64,000 nt of DNA from Flavobacteriaceae bacterium NBU2977. GTDB taxonomy: Bacteria > Bacteroidota > Bacteroidia > Flavobacteriales > Flavobacteriaceae. Shown here piece by piece: positions 56,311 through 64,000 of the stretch. The notes beneath the pieces are model-generated. The model did not search any database and was not told the DNA's origin. It saw only the letters and a program-made list of their open reading frames with translations. Both the position numbers and the translations under genes were made by a program. Every line of letters starts with the position of its first letter. The stretch's first letter is position 1. The stretch covers positions 248,001 to 312,000 of the forward strand of contig JAIOUW010000002.1 of the NCBI GenBank assembly GCA_019931105.1, given 5' to 3'.

Positions 56311-56498
56311 AATTTATGAAGAAACTGGCGCCGGCTAGAAGAAAATGCGGGCGAGTAGGGGAGTGAATTTATGGCTTGGCACAAAGAGCCATTGCCCTCG
56401 ACTTTGTGTTTACACGTTTACGCCCAAGTAGCGAAGCTACAAGTCACAAAGGGAGCGTGGAAGCATATTTTACTCATTGTATTTTATTGTCTTTAAAG

Positions 56499-57059
56499 GT
56501 ATTCGTGAATGCTTCGCATTTCTTCTTGATTTCAATGGGAAAGACGATCTTTTTACGCAGTATAGACGAAGTTTTCGTTAAGAATTTTCGAAACCTTGGA
56601 GAAAATTTAGAAAACTGAGACGGTTTTAGCTATGCTAAAAATACCTCGTAAAAAGGGTCTTTTCTTTTGGTTCGTTTTCTTTGGACAAGCAAAGAAAATG
56701 AACAGTATTAATCTTCAAAAGGAACAGTTAGTAGTTTCATTTCTATTTGACATAATATTTAAACATCCGAAAAAGGAGTCTCAATCAGGGGAGTATGCGA
56801 GCAAGTGCTTAGAAATTTACGCTCCTCTGCCAACGCTACCATCTGGCCCGTTTTTTGAAACGTCTACTAGACCTTCCAAAAAATCGTCCTAAGCTTTTGC
56901 GGCAAGCTGACGAAAAGCCTCTGAAATTTTTCTTCTCCAAATTTTCAATTGAACCAAAGGATTCAACAAAGACCAAAAGCTGATCTTTTAATGGTCCTTC
57001 GACTTCGCTCAGCATAAACTATGGCAAGCGGCTGGAAAATGCGAAGCATTCACGAATAC
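56499..57059. repeat. Inverted-repeat-bounded element
   Basis: A perfect 23-nt inverted repeat stands at 56499-56521 and 57037-57059 (core CGTGAATGCTTCGC). Similarity continues outward on both sides at lower level (TACTCAT on one side, ATGAGTA on the other). The element codes for no supported protein and contains S1. Confidence 0.7.
56644..57036 (+). repeat. Island repeat S1
   Basis: Contains a hairpin (GTTCGTTTTCTTTG 56670-56683, CAAAGAAAATGAAC 56690-56703), an AGCTTTTGCGGCAAGCTGACG block (from 56892) and a CAAAAGCTGATCTTTTAATGG block. Diverged copies of all three recur in the same order at 62279-62530 (S2) after the CBASS genes. Also carries a CCTTCGACTTCGCTCAG motif like that in R0. Confidence 0.6.
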
Positions 57060-57107
57060 AGATTTATTAAAATATAAACTGCATGAGTAATTGTGTTTGA
57101 AATACCA

Positions 57108-57500
57108 AGCGTTGGCTTTTCTAGGAATAATGTGATTTGCCAGCAGGATCAACTCTCTAAATTTTAAAAGATTTTCAATCTTTTAAAATATTCCGTACAT
57201 AATAGAATTATGACTTACGAATATAAACAAGGCTTTCAGTAAAACGGCTTTGACATACGCGATTAAAAGTGATTACCCTGTGGGTGATTACTTTTTTCGG
57301 CGAGATGGCGCGCTGGAGGTCATTGCAGAATTTCTTTTTACATAATACCTGCCGATATGGTTCTAAAGAAGCCATATCTGGTATTATGCAAAACAGCAAG
57401 CTATACAGAAATGCTGCGCCGTTTTACACAATAGACATATTTGTATCATAATGTTCTGCGTTATGTAACTTGAGCTTTGGTTAAAAGCGAAAGTTGTTAC
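57108..57500 (+). repeat. Island repeat R2 (about 390 bp)
   Basis: Direct copy of R1, 5.48 kb away, with the same asymmetric hairpin and terminal GCGTTATGTAAC. Similarity falls but persists to about 57600. R1 and R2 bracket the restriction-modification module exactly, so recombination between them would delete it as a circle. Confidence 0.85.
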
Positions 57501-57616
57501 TACAGTTTCTTTAAAAAATTTATTCTAAAAAGTTTCTTCTACAATGTGAATGGAACACTTTTTATGCGACGACGTAGGAGGGAAGCATAATGTGTGTGGA
57601 ATGGAATTTTAACAAC

Positions 57617-58618
57617 TCATTTCAATAAAGTTTGATTACGTTTATAAATAGCTAAATCTTCGCGACCATGAGCTTCTGTTTGTAATTCACCAATATATCT
57701 TAACAAGGCTGGCCTTTCTTTTTTAATAATTTCCAAGAGTTTGGCAGAATTATCAGTATTTAAAAAATCCTTTTCAAGATTGATTGATTCATAAAAGACA
57801 TTCATAAAAATTGTTTCAAAGTGAATATTTACACCTTTTCTATTCCATGCATCTTTAAGATAGGTGCAAAATGTCATTAGAGAATATAGTAAACGAATAG
57901 CTGGATGTGGATGAGAACGTTCTCTATAATAAAGATTTTCAATATCATTAACAAAGGTTAATAAATACTGACAAATTACTGTTCCAGAAAGAATAGTTAA
58001 AGCTTCAATTACTTCTTTATCTAAATCATCTTTAAAAAGACGCTCGTAATAATCTACAGTATGATTTGCAAGACATAGTGAACTGTAACAATCAGCGTCA
58101 TACTCAAGTATATGTTTTTCAATATTAAAACCACCTTGATTATTCAATGACCTTTCTTGAATGCCTTCATTGAGGAAATCGGACTGTTGAATCAAGTGAC
58201 CTAGTTCATGGTAAAAAGTAAAATGAGATGCCAACTGATAATAAAATTCATTAATACTAATATCTAATTTCTTGTTAAGCTTATCCAAAGCCTCTAAATC
58301 GGCATTTAAGTTAATTGGAGTACCTAATTGGAATTTAGAAATTAACCAGTTTATCAAACCTACATTTAATTTTATTACATATTTTTCATCTATGGTGCCA
58401 GCAGAAGCATTTTTGGTAGTATTCGAAGAAATTAAAATATAATGTTGAGCAATTCCATAATGTGCACTTTCGGTTGCCAATGTTTTATAATAAAAGTCAA
58501 AAGACTTTAAAATTTCGACAAGCATTGGGCTTCCTTCGGGATTGAAGATATCTGCTTCTGTAAGTGGTAAATCAGCAATTGTGGTTACTTGAATTGCATT
58601 GTATTGTTCTAAAGTCAT
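57617..58618 (-). CDS. HExxH zinc metallopeptidase-like protein
   Basis: 333 aa, ATG 58618, no signal peptide, so cytosolic. The zincin motif is HELGH (137-141) in FTFYHELGHLIQQ, and the downstream EYDADCYSS (172-180) provides the third acidic ligand as in M48/M78-type enzymes. The remainder is mostly helical. It is divergent from the S24 repressor heading the CBASS operon, with 175 bp between them. The arrangement recalls the CapH-CapP regulators of other CBASS loci, where a protease cleaves a repressor, but the family here is not identical and the role is inference. Confidence 0.75.
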   Translation of the reverse strand: MTLEQYNAIQVTTIADLPLTEADIFNPEGSPMLVEILKSFDFYYKTLATESAHYGIAQHYILISSNTTKNASAGTIDEKYVIKLNVGLINWLISKFQLGTPINLNADLEALDKLNKKLDISINEFYYQLASHFTFYHELGHLIQQSDFLNEGIQERSLNNQGGFNIEKHILEYDADCYSSLCLANHTVDYYERLFKDDLDKEVIEALTILSGTVICQYLLTFVNDIENLYYRERSHPHPAIRLLYSLMTFCTYLKDAWNRKGVNIHFETIFMNVFYESINLEKDFLNTDNSAKLLEIIKKERPALLRYIGELQTEAHGREDLAIYKRNQTLLK

Positions 58619-58725
58619 AGTTTCTTCTACTGAAATAGAAAGATATTAAAACAAAACGTTTTTCTTTCAATGTAATTAGATTAAATAAAATATTGTTGAT
58701 AATTAACATCATATTGTTAATATAA

Positions 58726-58748
58726 AATATCTCATAGTATGAGATATT
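58726..58748. promoter_or_regulatory. Operator palindrome of the CBASS operon
   Basis: AATATCTCATA-G-TATGAGATATT: two perfect 11-bp arms around one base, 15 bp upstream of the -7 box and across the expected -33 region. It is the obvious binding site for the S24 repressor encoded just after it. A weaker TTAACA...TGTTAA repeat (about 58703-58720) may be a second site for the divergent gene. Confidence 0.8.
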
Positions 58749-58762
58749 AAAACACTAAATAT

Positions 58763-58770
58763 TAAATTTG
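58763..58770 (+). promoter_or_regulatory. -7 promoter element of the CBASS operon
   Basis: TAAATTTG matches the Bacteroidota -7 consensus TAnnTTTG exactly, 23 bp before the repressor ATG. No clear -33 TTG is present at the usual distance, where the operator lies. Confidence 0.6.
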
Positions 58771-58793
58771 TATCTGTAAATCAATTCATTATA

Positions 58794-59435
58794 ATGAATC
58801 GCATAAAGGAAGTTTTAGAAAGAAAAGGTATTAAGCAAACTTGGTTGGCTGAAAGGTTAGAAAAGAGTTACAATATGGTTAACTCTTATGTGCAAAATAG
58901 GAGACAACCAAGTCTTGAAGATTTGTTCAAGATTGCAAACATATTAGATGTTGCAGTTGCTGAATTGTTAGAAAGTCGTACCTCTAAAAAGAAATATGAT
59001 TCAATGCAGCCAACTATTCTGAAAGTTGCTGAAGATGAAGAAGAGTATGAAAAAATGGTAAGCATACCAGTATTAGGAAATGTTGCATGTGGATTTCCTC
59101 TTTTTGCTGAAGAAAATATAGAAAAAGAGATTTCTGTTTCAACAAAGCTTATTAGAAAGGATAAAAAGTATTTTATTCTACGAGCTTCTGGTGACTCAAT
59201 GAACAATGCTAATATAGATGATGGAGATTTAGTATTAATAAGAAAGGAACTTACCGCAGAAGATGGTGATAGAGTAGTGGCCTTAATTGATGATGAAGCT
59301 ACAATAAAGGAATTTAAAAATAATGGAGACCATATTGTACTGTTGCCAAAATCAACAACTAAAGAGCATCAGCCAATTATATTAACAAGAGATTTTAAGA
59401 TACAAGGAATTGTAGAAAGTGTAATAAAAATTTAA
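58794..59435 (+). CDS. XRE-family, S24 self-cleaving (LexA-like) repressor
   Basis: 213 aa. HTH_3 domain at 1-58 (KQTWLAERLEKSYNMVNSYVQNRRQPSLEDL). The C-terminal S24 domain has the cleavage site Cys99-Gly100 (GNVACGFP, Ala-Gly in LexA), Ser135 (SGDSM) and Lys172 (ATIKEF), the catalytic dyad. On RecA-ssDNA activation such repressors cut themselves and leave their operator. It is the first gene of a five-gene operon, 3 bp before DUF2188, so CBASS expression is probably induced by DNA damage or phage attack. Confidence 0.9.
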   Translation: MNRIKEVLERKGIKQTWLAERLEKSYNMVNSYVQNRRQPSLEDLFKIANILDVAVAELLESRTSKKKYDSMQPTILKVAEDEEEYEKMVSIPVLGNVACGFPLFAEENIEKEISVSTKLIRKDKKYFILRASGDSMNNANIDDGDLVLIRKELTAEDGDRVVALIDDEATIKEFKNNGDHIVLLPKSTTKEHQPIILTRDFKIQGIVESVIKI

Positions 59436-59438
59436 ATA

Positions 59439-59660
59439 ATGAAAAAGAATCAACATGTAGTGCCACATAGCAGTGGTTGGGCAGTTAAAGGAGCTGGAAA
59501 TAAAAAGGCAACAAAAGTTACTGCTACTCAAAAGGAGGCAATTAATGTAGCTAGAAATATTGCGAAAAATCAAAAATCTGAACTTTTAGTTCATAACCAA
59601 AAAGGCCAAATTAGGCAGAAAGATAGTTTTGGTAACGACAACTTTCCGCCAAAAGGCTAA
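59439..59660 (+). CDS. DUF2188 small protein
   Basis: 73 aa: QHVVPHSSGWAVKGAGNKKATKV, KEAINVARNIAKNQKSELLVHNQKGQI are the DUF2188 hallmarks (small beta-alpha-beta fold, basic). Function not established. It lies 3 bp after the repressor and 12 bp before the membrane effector, inside the operon. Confidence 0.85.
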   Translation: MKKNQHVVPHSSGWAVKGAGNKKATKVTATQKEAINVARNIAKNQKSELLVHNQKGQIRQKDSFGNDNFPPKG

Positions 59661-59672
59661 TTCTATATACAT

Positions 59673-60533
59673 ATGTTGAGATTCATATTAAAAATATTTG
59701 TTGCATTAATTTTAATTTTCATAGGGTATAACATTGAAGAATCGCTTCGTCCTGAATTCATTGGAGGCGGATTTATTTTACTTATCACTATTTTGATTAT
59801 TGACGGTTTTAATTTTTTTTACAAAAACTGGAAAAGGTTAAAATTAGCATTGCATTGTTTTTGGATTAGCCTTTCTGGAAAATACATAAGGTTTTCCATG
59901 TCTTATCAGTATTTAATTAAGGTTAATGACAAATACCTTTTAGTACAAAATGCAAACCCAAATTGGAATTGGTATCAACACGTAGGAGGGAAGTATAAAA
60001 GATTACCTGAAACACAAAGTGTTTTAAAGGAAATGAATGCCACTGACGATTTAAAAATGAAGACAGCTGGATTAAAAAAAGATGATTTAGCGGTTTTTGT
60101 TCCTGCTAGAAATGCAATGAAGTTTCTTGATTGGTTTAATAGTGAAAAAAATCGTGAAATTTCTCATTGGAGAGAATTTTACGAAGAGTTGTTGGGAGGA
60201 AAGGCAGATAATCGAATTCTTAAAAAAAAGAATTTTCCATATGTTAATTACAGATTTATAAAATCAGTTCAAACTCCATTAAAAAGAGCTCCAATTGAAT
60301 CCGGCTGGGATTGTTGGGAGATTTTACAATATGATGTTTTAGAATTGATACCAAATGAATCACAACAAAAGGAGTTAGAAGAATTATTGATAAAAGGAGA
60401 TAGTGAATATATAAAATGGGCTAGTACTCAAATGATTAATAAACTAGGTTATGATGAGGGAGAGTTAAGTACTAAATACAATATTGGACCACACGCAAAG
60501 TGGGTTTTAAATTTAAAATGGAGTAAAGCATGA
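59673..60533 (+). CDS. CBASS effector, two-span membrane protein with NUDIX-like domain (Cap16-like)
   Basis: 286 aa. Two transmembrane spans (about 4-22 and 32-51) precede a cytosolic domain that starts YLIKVNDKYLLVQNANPNWNW and contains VGGKYKRLPE, the shape of a NUDIX domain with a degenerate box (no REUxEE). SMODS-associated TM-NUDIX proteins (Cap16) are known CBASS effectors thought to damage the membrane on nucleotide binding. It overlaps the CD-NTase start by ATGA. Exact family membership needs a profile search. Confidence 0.72.
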   Translation: MLRFILKIFVALILIFIGYNIEESLRPEFIGGGFILLITILIIDGFNFFYKNWKRLKLALHCFWISLSGKYIRFSMSYQYLIKVNDKYLLVQNANPNWNWYQHVGGKYKRLPETQSVLKEMNATDDLKMKTAGLKKDDLAVFVPARNAMKFLDWFNSEKNREISHWREFYEELLGGKADNRILKKKNFPYVNYRFIKSVQTPLKRAPIESGWDCWEILQYDVLELIPNESQQKELEELLIKGDSEYIKWASTQMINKLGYDEGELSTKYNIGPHAKWVLNLKWSKA

Positions 60534-61678
60534 TATTATTTAAAAATAAAAATACGCAGTTAGACGATTTATTAGCCAGAATCGCAGAACAAATTCAATT
60601 AGACGATACGCGTAAAGAAAGAATGGAAACAGCCTACAGAGCAATTGAGAGTTTGCTTAATGAAGATACTGGCTTTTTTAAAGACGCCGTTTTTGAAATA
60701 TATCCTCAAGGTTCTGTTAGGATTGGCACAACTGTTAAGCCGACTGGAAAAAATGAGTTCGATTTAGATATAGTTGTACATATTGTTATGGATTGGGAGA
60801 AACATTCTCCACAATATATTTACAATCAATTGAAAAGAGTTCTACAAAACAGTGACAGATATAAAGATAAAGTTGAATTAAAGAATAGATGTATTCGCCT
60901 AAACTATGCTGGGGACTTTCATATGGATATTTTACCTGGTTGTCAAGAAACAAGTTATGACGAAGACAAATTAGTTATACCAGATAGAGAATTAGGAGAT
61001 TGGACTTCAAGTAACCCTAGAGGCTATGGTAATTGGTTTGTTGACAAGTCAAATTTGGTAAAAATGACCTTACTAGAAAAGGCGTATGCAATGGAAAATT
61101 TGCCAGCAGATGAATTTTCTAAAAAGAAGCCTTTACAAAGAGCAGTTCAGTTAATCAAAATGTATCGCGATGAATATTTTAAGTCGAATCCTAAAATGGC
61201 CACATCCAGCATAATTTTAACAACTATTGCAGGTGAGTTTTATGATGGTGAAGAATCAATATTTGATACTATTGAAAACATAATACTTAAAATAAAGCAA
61301 AATTTTGGCATTGTAGGTCTAGTTGGTAATCGCTTAAAAATATTAAACCCTGTTAACTCTCAAGAAGATTTTAGTGATAAATGGGATGATGATAAAGAAC
61401 CTGAATTATATGAACATTTTAAGAAATTTATACTTCATTTAGATAAGCAATGGCAAATTTTAAAAGAAGAAAATGGTGTTATTGAGGAAGCAAATACGAT
61501 AAAGGGACTATTTGGCGAAAAAGCATTCTTACGTGCACAAGAATCACAAGTAAACCAACTTGAAAACGCAAGGAAGTTGAAAAGTATTGGTATAAATACT
61601 ACGACTGGCGTTATATCTGAATCACTAGTTGCTAATACGAAACCGATAAAAAACAATACTTTTTTCGGAAGTGAATAA
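60530..61678 (+). CDS. CD-NTase, CBASS oligonucleotide cyclase
   Basis: 382 aa. The cGAS/DncV-like nucleotidyltransferase site is complete: PQGSVRIGT (Gly61, Ser62), EFDLDIVVHI (Asp78, Asp80) and FHMDILPG (Asp133). It makes a cyclic oligonucleotide second messenger after phage sensing. The C-terminus ends NNTFFGSE, a flexible tail like those joined to targets by Cap2/E2 proteins. ATGA overlap with the effector; 8-bp overlap with the E2-like gene. Confidence 0.93.
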   Translation: MILFKNKNTQLDDLLARIAEQIQLDDTRKERMETAYRAIESLLNEDTGFFKDAVFEIYPQGSVRIGTTVKPTGKNEFDLDIVVHIVMDWEKHSPQYIYNQLKRVLQNSDRYKDKVELKNRCIRLNYAGDFHMDILPGCQETSYDEDKLVIPDRELGDWTSSNPRGYGNWFVDKSNLVKMTLLEKAYAMENLPADEFSKKKPLQRAVQLIKMYRDEYFKSNPKMATSSIILTTIAGEFYDGEESIFDTIENIILKIKQNFGIVGLVGNRLKILNPVNSQEDFSDKWDDDKEPELYEHFKKFILHLDKQWQILKEENGVIEEANTIKGLFGEKAFLRAQESQVNQLENARKLKSIGINTTTGVISESLVANTKPIKNNTFFGSE

Positions 61679-62102
61679 ACAAAAAACATATACTTTGTCA
61701 GAGCAATTTATTGCTCTAAAAAGAAGCTATCCTGAATTCAATGTTAAGCTCTTAAAGGATAGTGTTATATGTACTGGATTAATAAGACCTACTTCAAGAA
61801 GTGTTAATTATTCTTTTAAGTTAAAATATAGAATAGGCAAACGTCCGAAAGTGAATATTTTGAATCCAGAATTAAAGAGGAATTTTAATAATGATAAAAT
61901 CCCTCATGTATATCCATTAAATGAATTGTGCTTATACTATCCTAAATATCAAGAATTTAATTCAAAAATGTTAATTTCTGACTGTATTATTCCTTGGACA
62001 ATTTTATGGTTATATCATTATGAAAATTGGCATATTACTGGCGAATGGAAAGGAGGTGGAATTCACCCAAATTCTAGTGGTATACGCAAAAAGGCCTCAT
62101 AA
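61671..62102 (+). CDS. E2-like protein of type II-short CBASS
   Basis: 143 aa, GTG start inside the end of the CD-NTase gene. The motif HVYPLNELCLYYP (79-91) with Cys87 has the layout of the E2 active site (H-P-N...x-C-L), followed by IIPWTILWLYHYENWHITGEW, conserved in prokaryotic E2 proteins. It would conjugate the C-terminus of the CD-NTase and thereby activate it. No E1 or JAB peptidase gene is present, so the locus is the short type. Confidence 0.75.
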   Translation: MNKQKTYTLSEQFIALKRSYPEFNVKLLKDSVICTGLIRPTSRSVNYSFKLKYRIGKRPKVNILNPELKRNFNNDKIPHVYPLNELCLYYPKYQEFNSKMLISDCIIPWTILWLYHYENWHITGEWKGGGIHPNSSGIRKKAS

Positions 62103-62278
62103 AATTTTGGTTAAAACAATAGGTGAAGTGAGCGTCTATATTTTAGGGGTTTAGTAATATAGCTTCTTAATAGTTTCAATTATACAAAGGATTTCATAGT
62201 AATGTTAACCAGTTACAATGTTTCCTAAAATATAGCGAATGAGCCGTTAATTGTTTCCAAAATTATATGCAGCCTTGA

Positions 62279-62530
62279 ATTTTTGTTTCTTTTGTTTCAA
62301 GACAAAAGATAATGAAACAAAAAAAAGATTAATTGAAGTTCTAAATATAACAAGTGCATAGAAATTATCTCGCAGAGTAATTTTATGCTCTTGTGGCAAG
62401 CTTACGAGAATCGTCTAAAATTTTTTATTACGGATATTTTATCGAATACTCGATTTTTAATAATAGCAAAAAGGCTAGCTTTTATTTTGGCGTTGGCAAG
62501 CGATGGATAATTGTGTGTAAAATAAATTGC
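62279..62530 (+). repeat. Island repeat S2
   Basis: Diverged copy of S1: T-rich hairpin (TTTTGTTTC 62281-62289, GAAACAAAA 62314-62322), GCTCTTGTGGCAAGCTTACG block (from 62387) and GCAAAAAGGCTAGCTTTTA block (from 62466), then GTTGGCAAGCGATGG. It follows the CBASS genes as S1 follows the restriction genes. Confidence 0.55.
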
Positions 62531-62575
62531 CAGAGCAATTTGATTTTATAAAACAATCGAGCGCTTGGTAGCGGC

Positions 62576-62788
62576 TATTTTACATAACGGCTAATTATAG
62601 ATACAAATTAATTAACGCAGCGAAGCGTTCCTATTAAATAAGTTTAATGACCCAAGTTCCAATTATTCTTATGAAAACGAATGCTTCTGGGATATTTTAC
62701 ATAATACTACATTATAGCTTACAAATGGATAAACCACTCTTAATAACTAAACAATACATTTGTACTATAATTTATATTATGTAAAATA
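62576..62788. repeat. TATTTTACATAA repeats and hairpin
   Basis: TATTTTACATAA...ATTATAG occurs at 62576-62600 and 62693-62717, and inverted at 62765-62788 (CTATAA...TTATGTAAAATA). The last two form a 24-nt imperfect inverted repeat around a 47-nt loop. The same TTTTACATAATAC core occurs in R1 and R2, so this may be a decayed third R copy or a small mobile repeat. Confidence 0.55.
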
Positions 62789-62911
62789 CAATTTGAGATT
62801 GCTTTAGCACAAACTTTACTGCTCGCCCCCCGAATATGTAGTTCTATCTGAAGGCCGTCTATTAAAACAAAGGAATAAAATTAGTTGGGTTCGAAATATA
62901 AGCCGCAGCGA

Positions 62912-63112
62912 TTAGTTTACTACAGCACGTTCTTTATCACAGTCACTTCGCTCAGCATACGCTTTAGAATGCGTAGTCATTTCAAAAATAGTATTAGTTT
63001 CATCCATCGGTGTCTTTGTTTTATCCTGATCAGCATCAAAAACTATTAATATCAGGAGAATACCTGTTAACCAAAGGCTGTAAAAAACCAAGAAATTGCG
63101 ATGCTTTTTCAT
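62912..63112 (-). CDS. Small membrane protein, possibly truncated
   Basis: 66 aa. A signal/anchor (MKKHRNFLVFYSLWLTGILLILIVF) precedes a polar tail. The last 20 residues come from sequence with the CTTCGCTCAGCATACGC motif also seen at S1, so the original 3' end may have been replaced at the island border. Family not recognised. Confidence 0.4.
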   Translation of the reverse strand: MKKHRNFLVFYSLWLTGILLILIVFDADQDKTKTPMDETNTIFEMTTHSKAYAERSDCDKERAVVN

Positions 63113-63260
63113 ACCGATACAAGAATAACCTTATATCCGACAGCTTCGTATATTAAAAATGATAATCTTTTCCTAAATTAAGCGGACTTTAACATCTTTT
63201 ATCGAACAGGATACTAAAACCCAACATATTCCATCTGAAGCTTCCCTTGAATTTTTGGGA

Positions 63261-64000
63261 TTAGCGTACTTCAAAAGGAATACGGAATACGGCTTTTGGA
63301 GTTCTTTGATTTGGGTCTTTCTTTACCTCCGTGTCAAATAATCGATTTAAATTATTACCCGCCAAATCTTCCAACCGTGATTCAATGCGTACTTCAATCT
63401 TGGGCGTTGACCATTCTTCATCAGGCACAAAGCGTAATACGCTTTCATTTTCCAAGAGATTGAATTTTCCCTGGATCTGCCTATCGCCTGTATTATAGAC
63501 GCGGATCGTTTCCTTGGCCAAAAATGCATCCATAGGTTCTCCAAAGTCCATTAACAGAATTTTTACCGAATCTTCAATTTGCATGCACAACTGCCATTCT
63601 TTGGTTTTTGGCATTGTATCATCACGCGGACCCACATAGAATTTCTTGGTATACTTTTTTAGTAAGGGCGTGCCTTGAATTGATTTCCAGCTGCTATCAA
63701 TTGCCATGGTATACCTTTTGCCAGCGGTCAAGGGCAATCCCTTTTCCTTATTGGGAATCAAATCGGTCTTGATGCGGCCGGGATCCAACCAAAGGGTCAG
63801 TACCGTTCGTTCTTTGTTCCAAAGTTCGGATTCAAGTCGTAAGAAAGGTTTTATTTCGATTCCGTCGGTTTCATTGACCACCGAAATGAAATCCAGGGCA
63901 TTCTGTACTTCCTGCATGGGTTGTGCAAACTCAAAGTACATTTTTAGGAGATTCTCGGGCACGGTATCCACTTTGGGATGAATCGCTATCAGTTCAGCTC
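63261..64000 (-). CDS. Ig-like domain protein, 5' end beyond window
   Basis: The minus-strand frame is open to the right edge (…AELIAIHPKVDTVPENLLKMYFEF), so the GTG at 63971 is not the start. Two beta-sandwich segments of bacterial Ig-like type are visible: VPENLLKMYFEFAQPM with a later YTMAIDSSWKSIQG, and KILLMDFGEPMDAF with LEDLAGNNL, as in Big_5 (SbsA-type) domains. It is probably an exported surface or envelope protein. Its GC content returns to that of the backbone. Confidence 0.7.
   Translation of the reverse strand, partial: AELIAIHPKVDTVPENLLKMYFEFAQPMQEVQNALDFISVVNETDGIEIKPFLRLESELWNKERTVLTLWLDPGRIKTDLIPNKEKGLPLTAGKRYTMAIDSSWKSIQGTPLLKKYTKKFYVGPRDDTMPKTKEWQLCMQIEDSVKILLMDFGEPMDAFLAKETIRVYNTGDRQIQGKFNLLENESVLRFVPDEEWSTPKIEVRIESRLEDLAGNNLNRLFDTEVKKDPNQRTPKAVFRIPFEVR

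Larger units (their letters stand above)
62103..62911. other. Non-coding island end, 809 bp
   Basis: Holds S2 and the ACATAAT repeats listed separately; no supported gene. It is AT-rich like the island genes. Confidence 0.6.

Noticed and set aside
56376-56618. 80-aa ORF downstream of DUF3883
   Set aside because: It runs across the inverted repeat arm and has no protein-like features; a chance frame.
51627-57500. Integron with attC sites
   Set aside because: R repeats have a bulged hairpin, but no GTTRRRY/RYYYAAC boxes in the right places and no integron integrase were found.
1-64000. CRISPR arrays, tRNA or rRNA genes
   Set aside because: No regularly spaced repeats with unique spacers and no cloverleaf or rRNA-like sequence were seen.

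Overview
The window reads as a chromosomal segment of a marine flavobacterium (Bacteroidota, family Flavobacteriaceae). Evidence: menaquinone synthesis by MenB, a protein with the gliding-type (type IX, type B) C-terminal sorting domain, a CBM9/DUF5916 outer-membrane protein, DUF4251, DUF4382, DUF1080 and LytTR/LytS families typical of the phylum, many lipoprotein signals, weak ribosome binding sites and frequent TTG starts. No tRNA, rRNA or CRISPR array was seen.

Layout. 1-9.8 kb: cut glycosyltransferase, degenerate aspartyl-protease-like protein, MenB, serine hydrolase, a three-gene peptidoglycan set (3D lipoprotein, amidase, M14 peptidase), OmpA and VWA lipoproteins. 10-18.3 kb: DUF5916 protein, sugar-phosphate isomerase, XdhC/MocA-like pair, amidohydrolase, ECF sigma with a membrane partner, FCD-type GntR regulator with a palindromic operator, DUF3052. 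18.5-26.5 kb: cold-shock protein, T9SS-sorted adhesin-like protein, hydrolases, EamA transporter, DUF1080. 26.5-27 kb: three tandem small ORFs (42, 37 and 37 aa). 27-35.5 kb: sugar-catabolic cluster (isomerase/epimerase, SDR, MDR dehydrogenase, hexulose-phosphate-synthase-like, aldo-keto reductase, Gfo/Idh, DUF1080) and a D-amino-acid transaminase. 35.6-40 kb: SDHH-repeat protein, LytS-type kinase, a pseudo-kinase and a LytTR regulator. 40-51.5 kb: PLP enzyme, lipoproteins, transglutaminase-like protein, and a DUF1080 / GMC oxidoreductase / gluconate-dehydrogenase-subunit-3 set for 3-keto-glycoside chemistry.

51.6-62.9 kb is an AT-rich defence island unlike its surroundings. It is modular. 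Repeat R1 is followed by a type II restriction-modification module whose methyltransferase carries the Arm DNA-binding domain of a tyrosine recombinase, plus a frame-disrupted DUF3883 gene. Repeat S1 and a second long repeat R2 come next. Then follows a CBASS-type anti-phage operon: an S24 self-cleaving repressor, DUF2188, a 2TM-NUDIX-like effector, a CD-NTase and an E2-like protein. A HExxH metallopeptidase is divergent from it, and repeat S2 closes the module. The S24 repressor heads the operon and a perfect 11-bp-arm palindrome lies over its promoter, so the sequence suggests a DNA-damage-inducible CBASS with a protease neighbour. The backbone resumes at about 63.2 kb with an Ig-like protein cut by the window edge.
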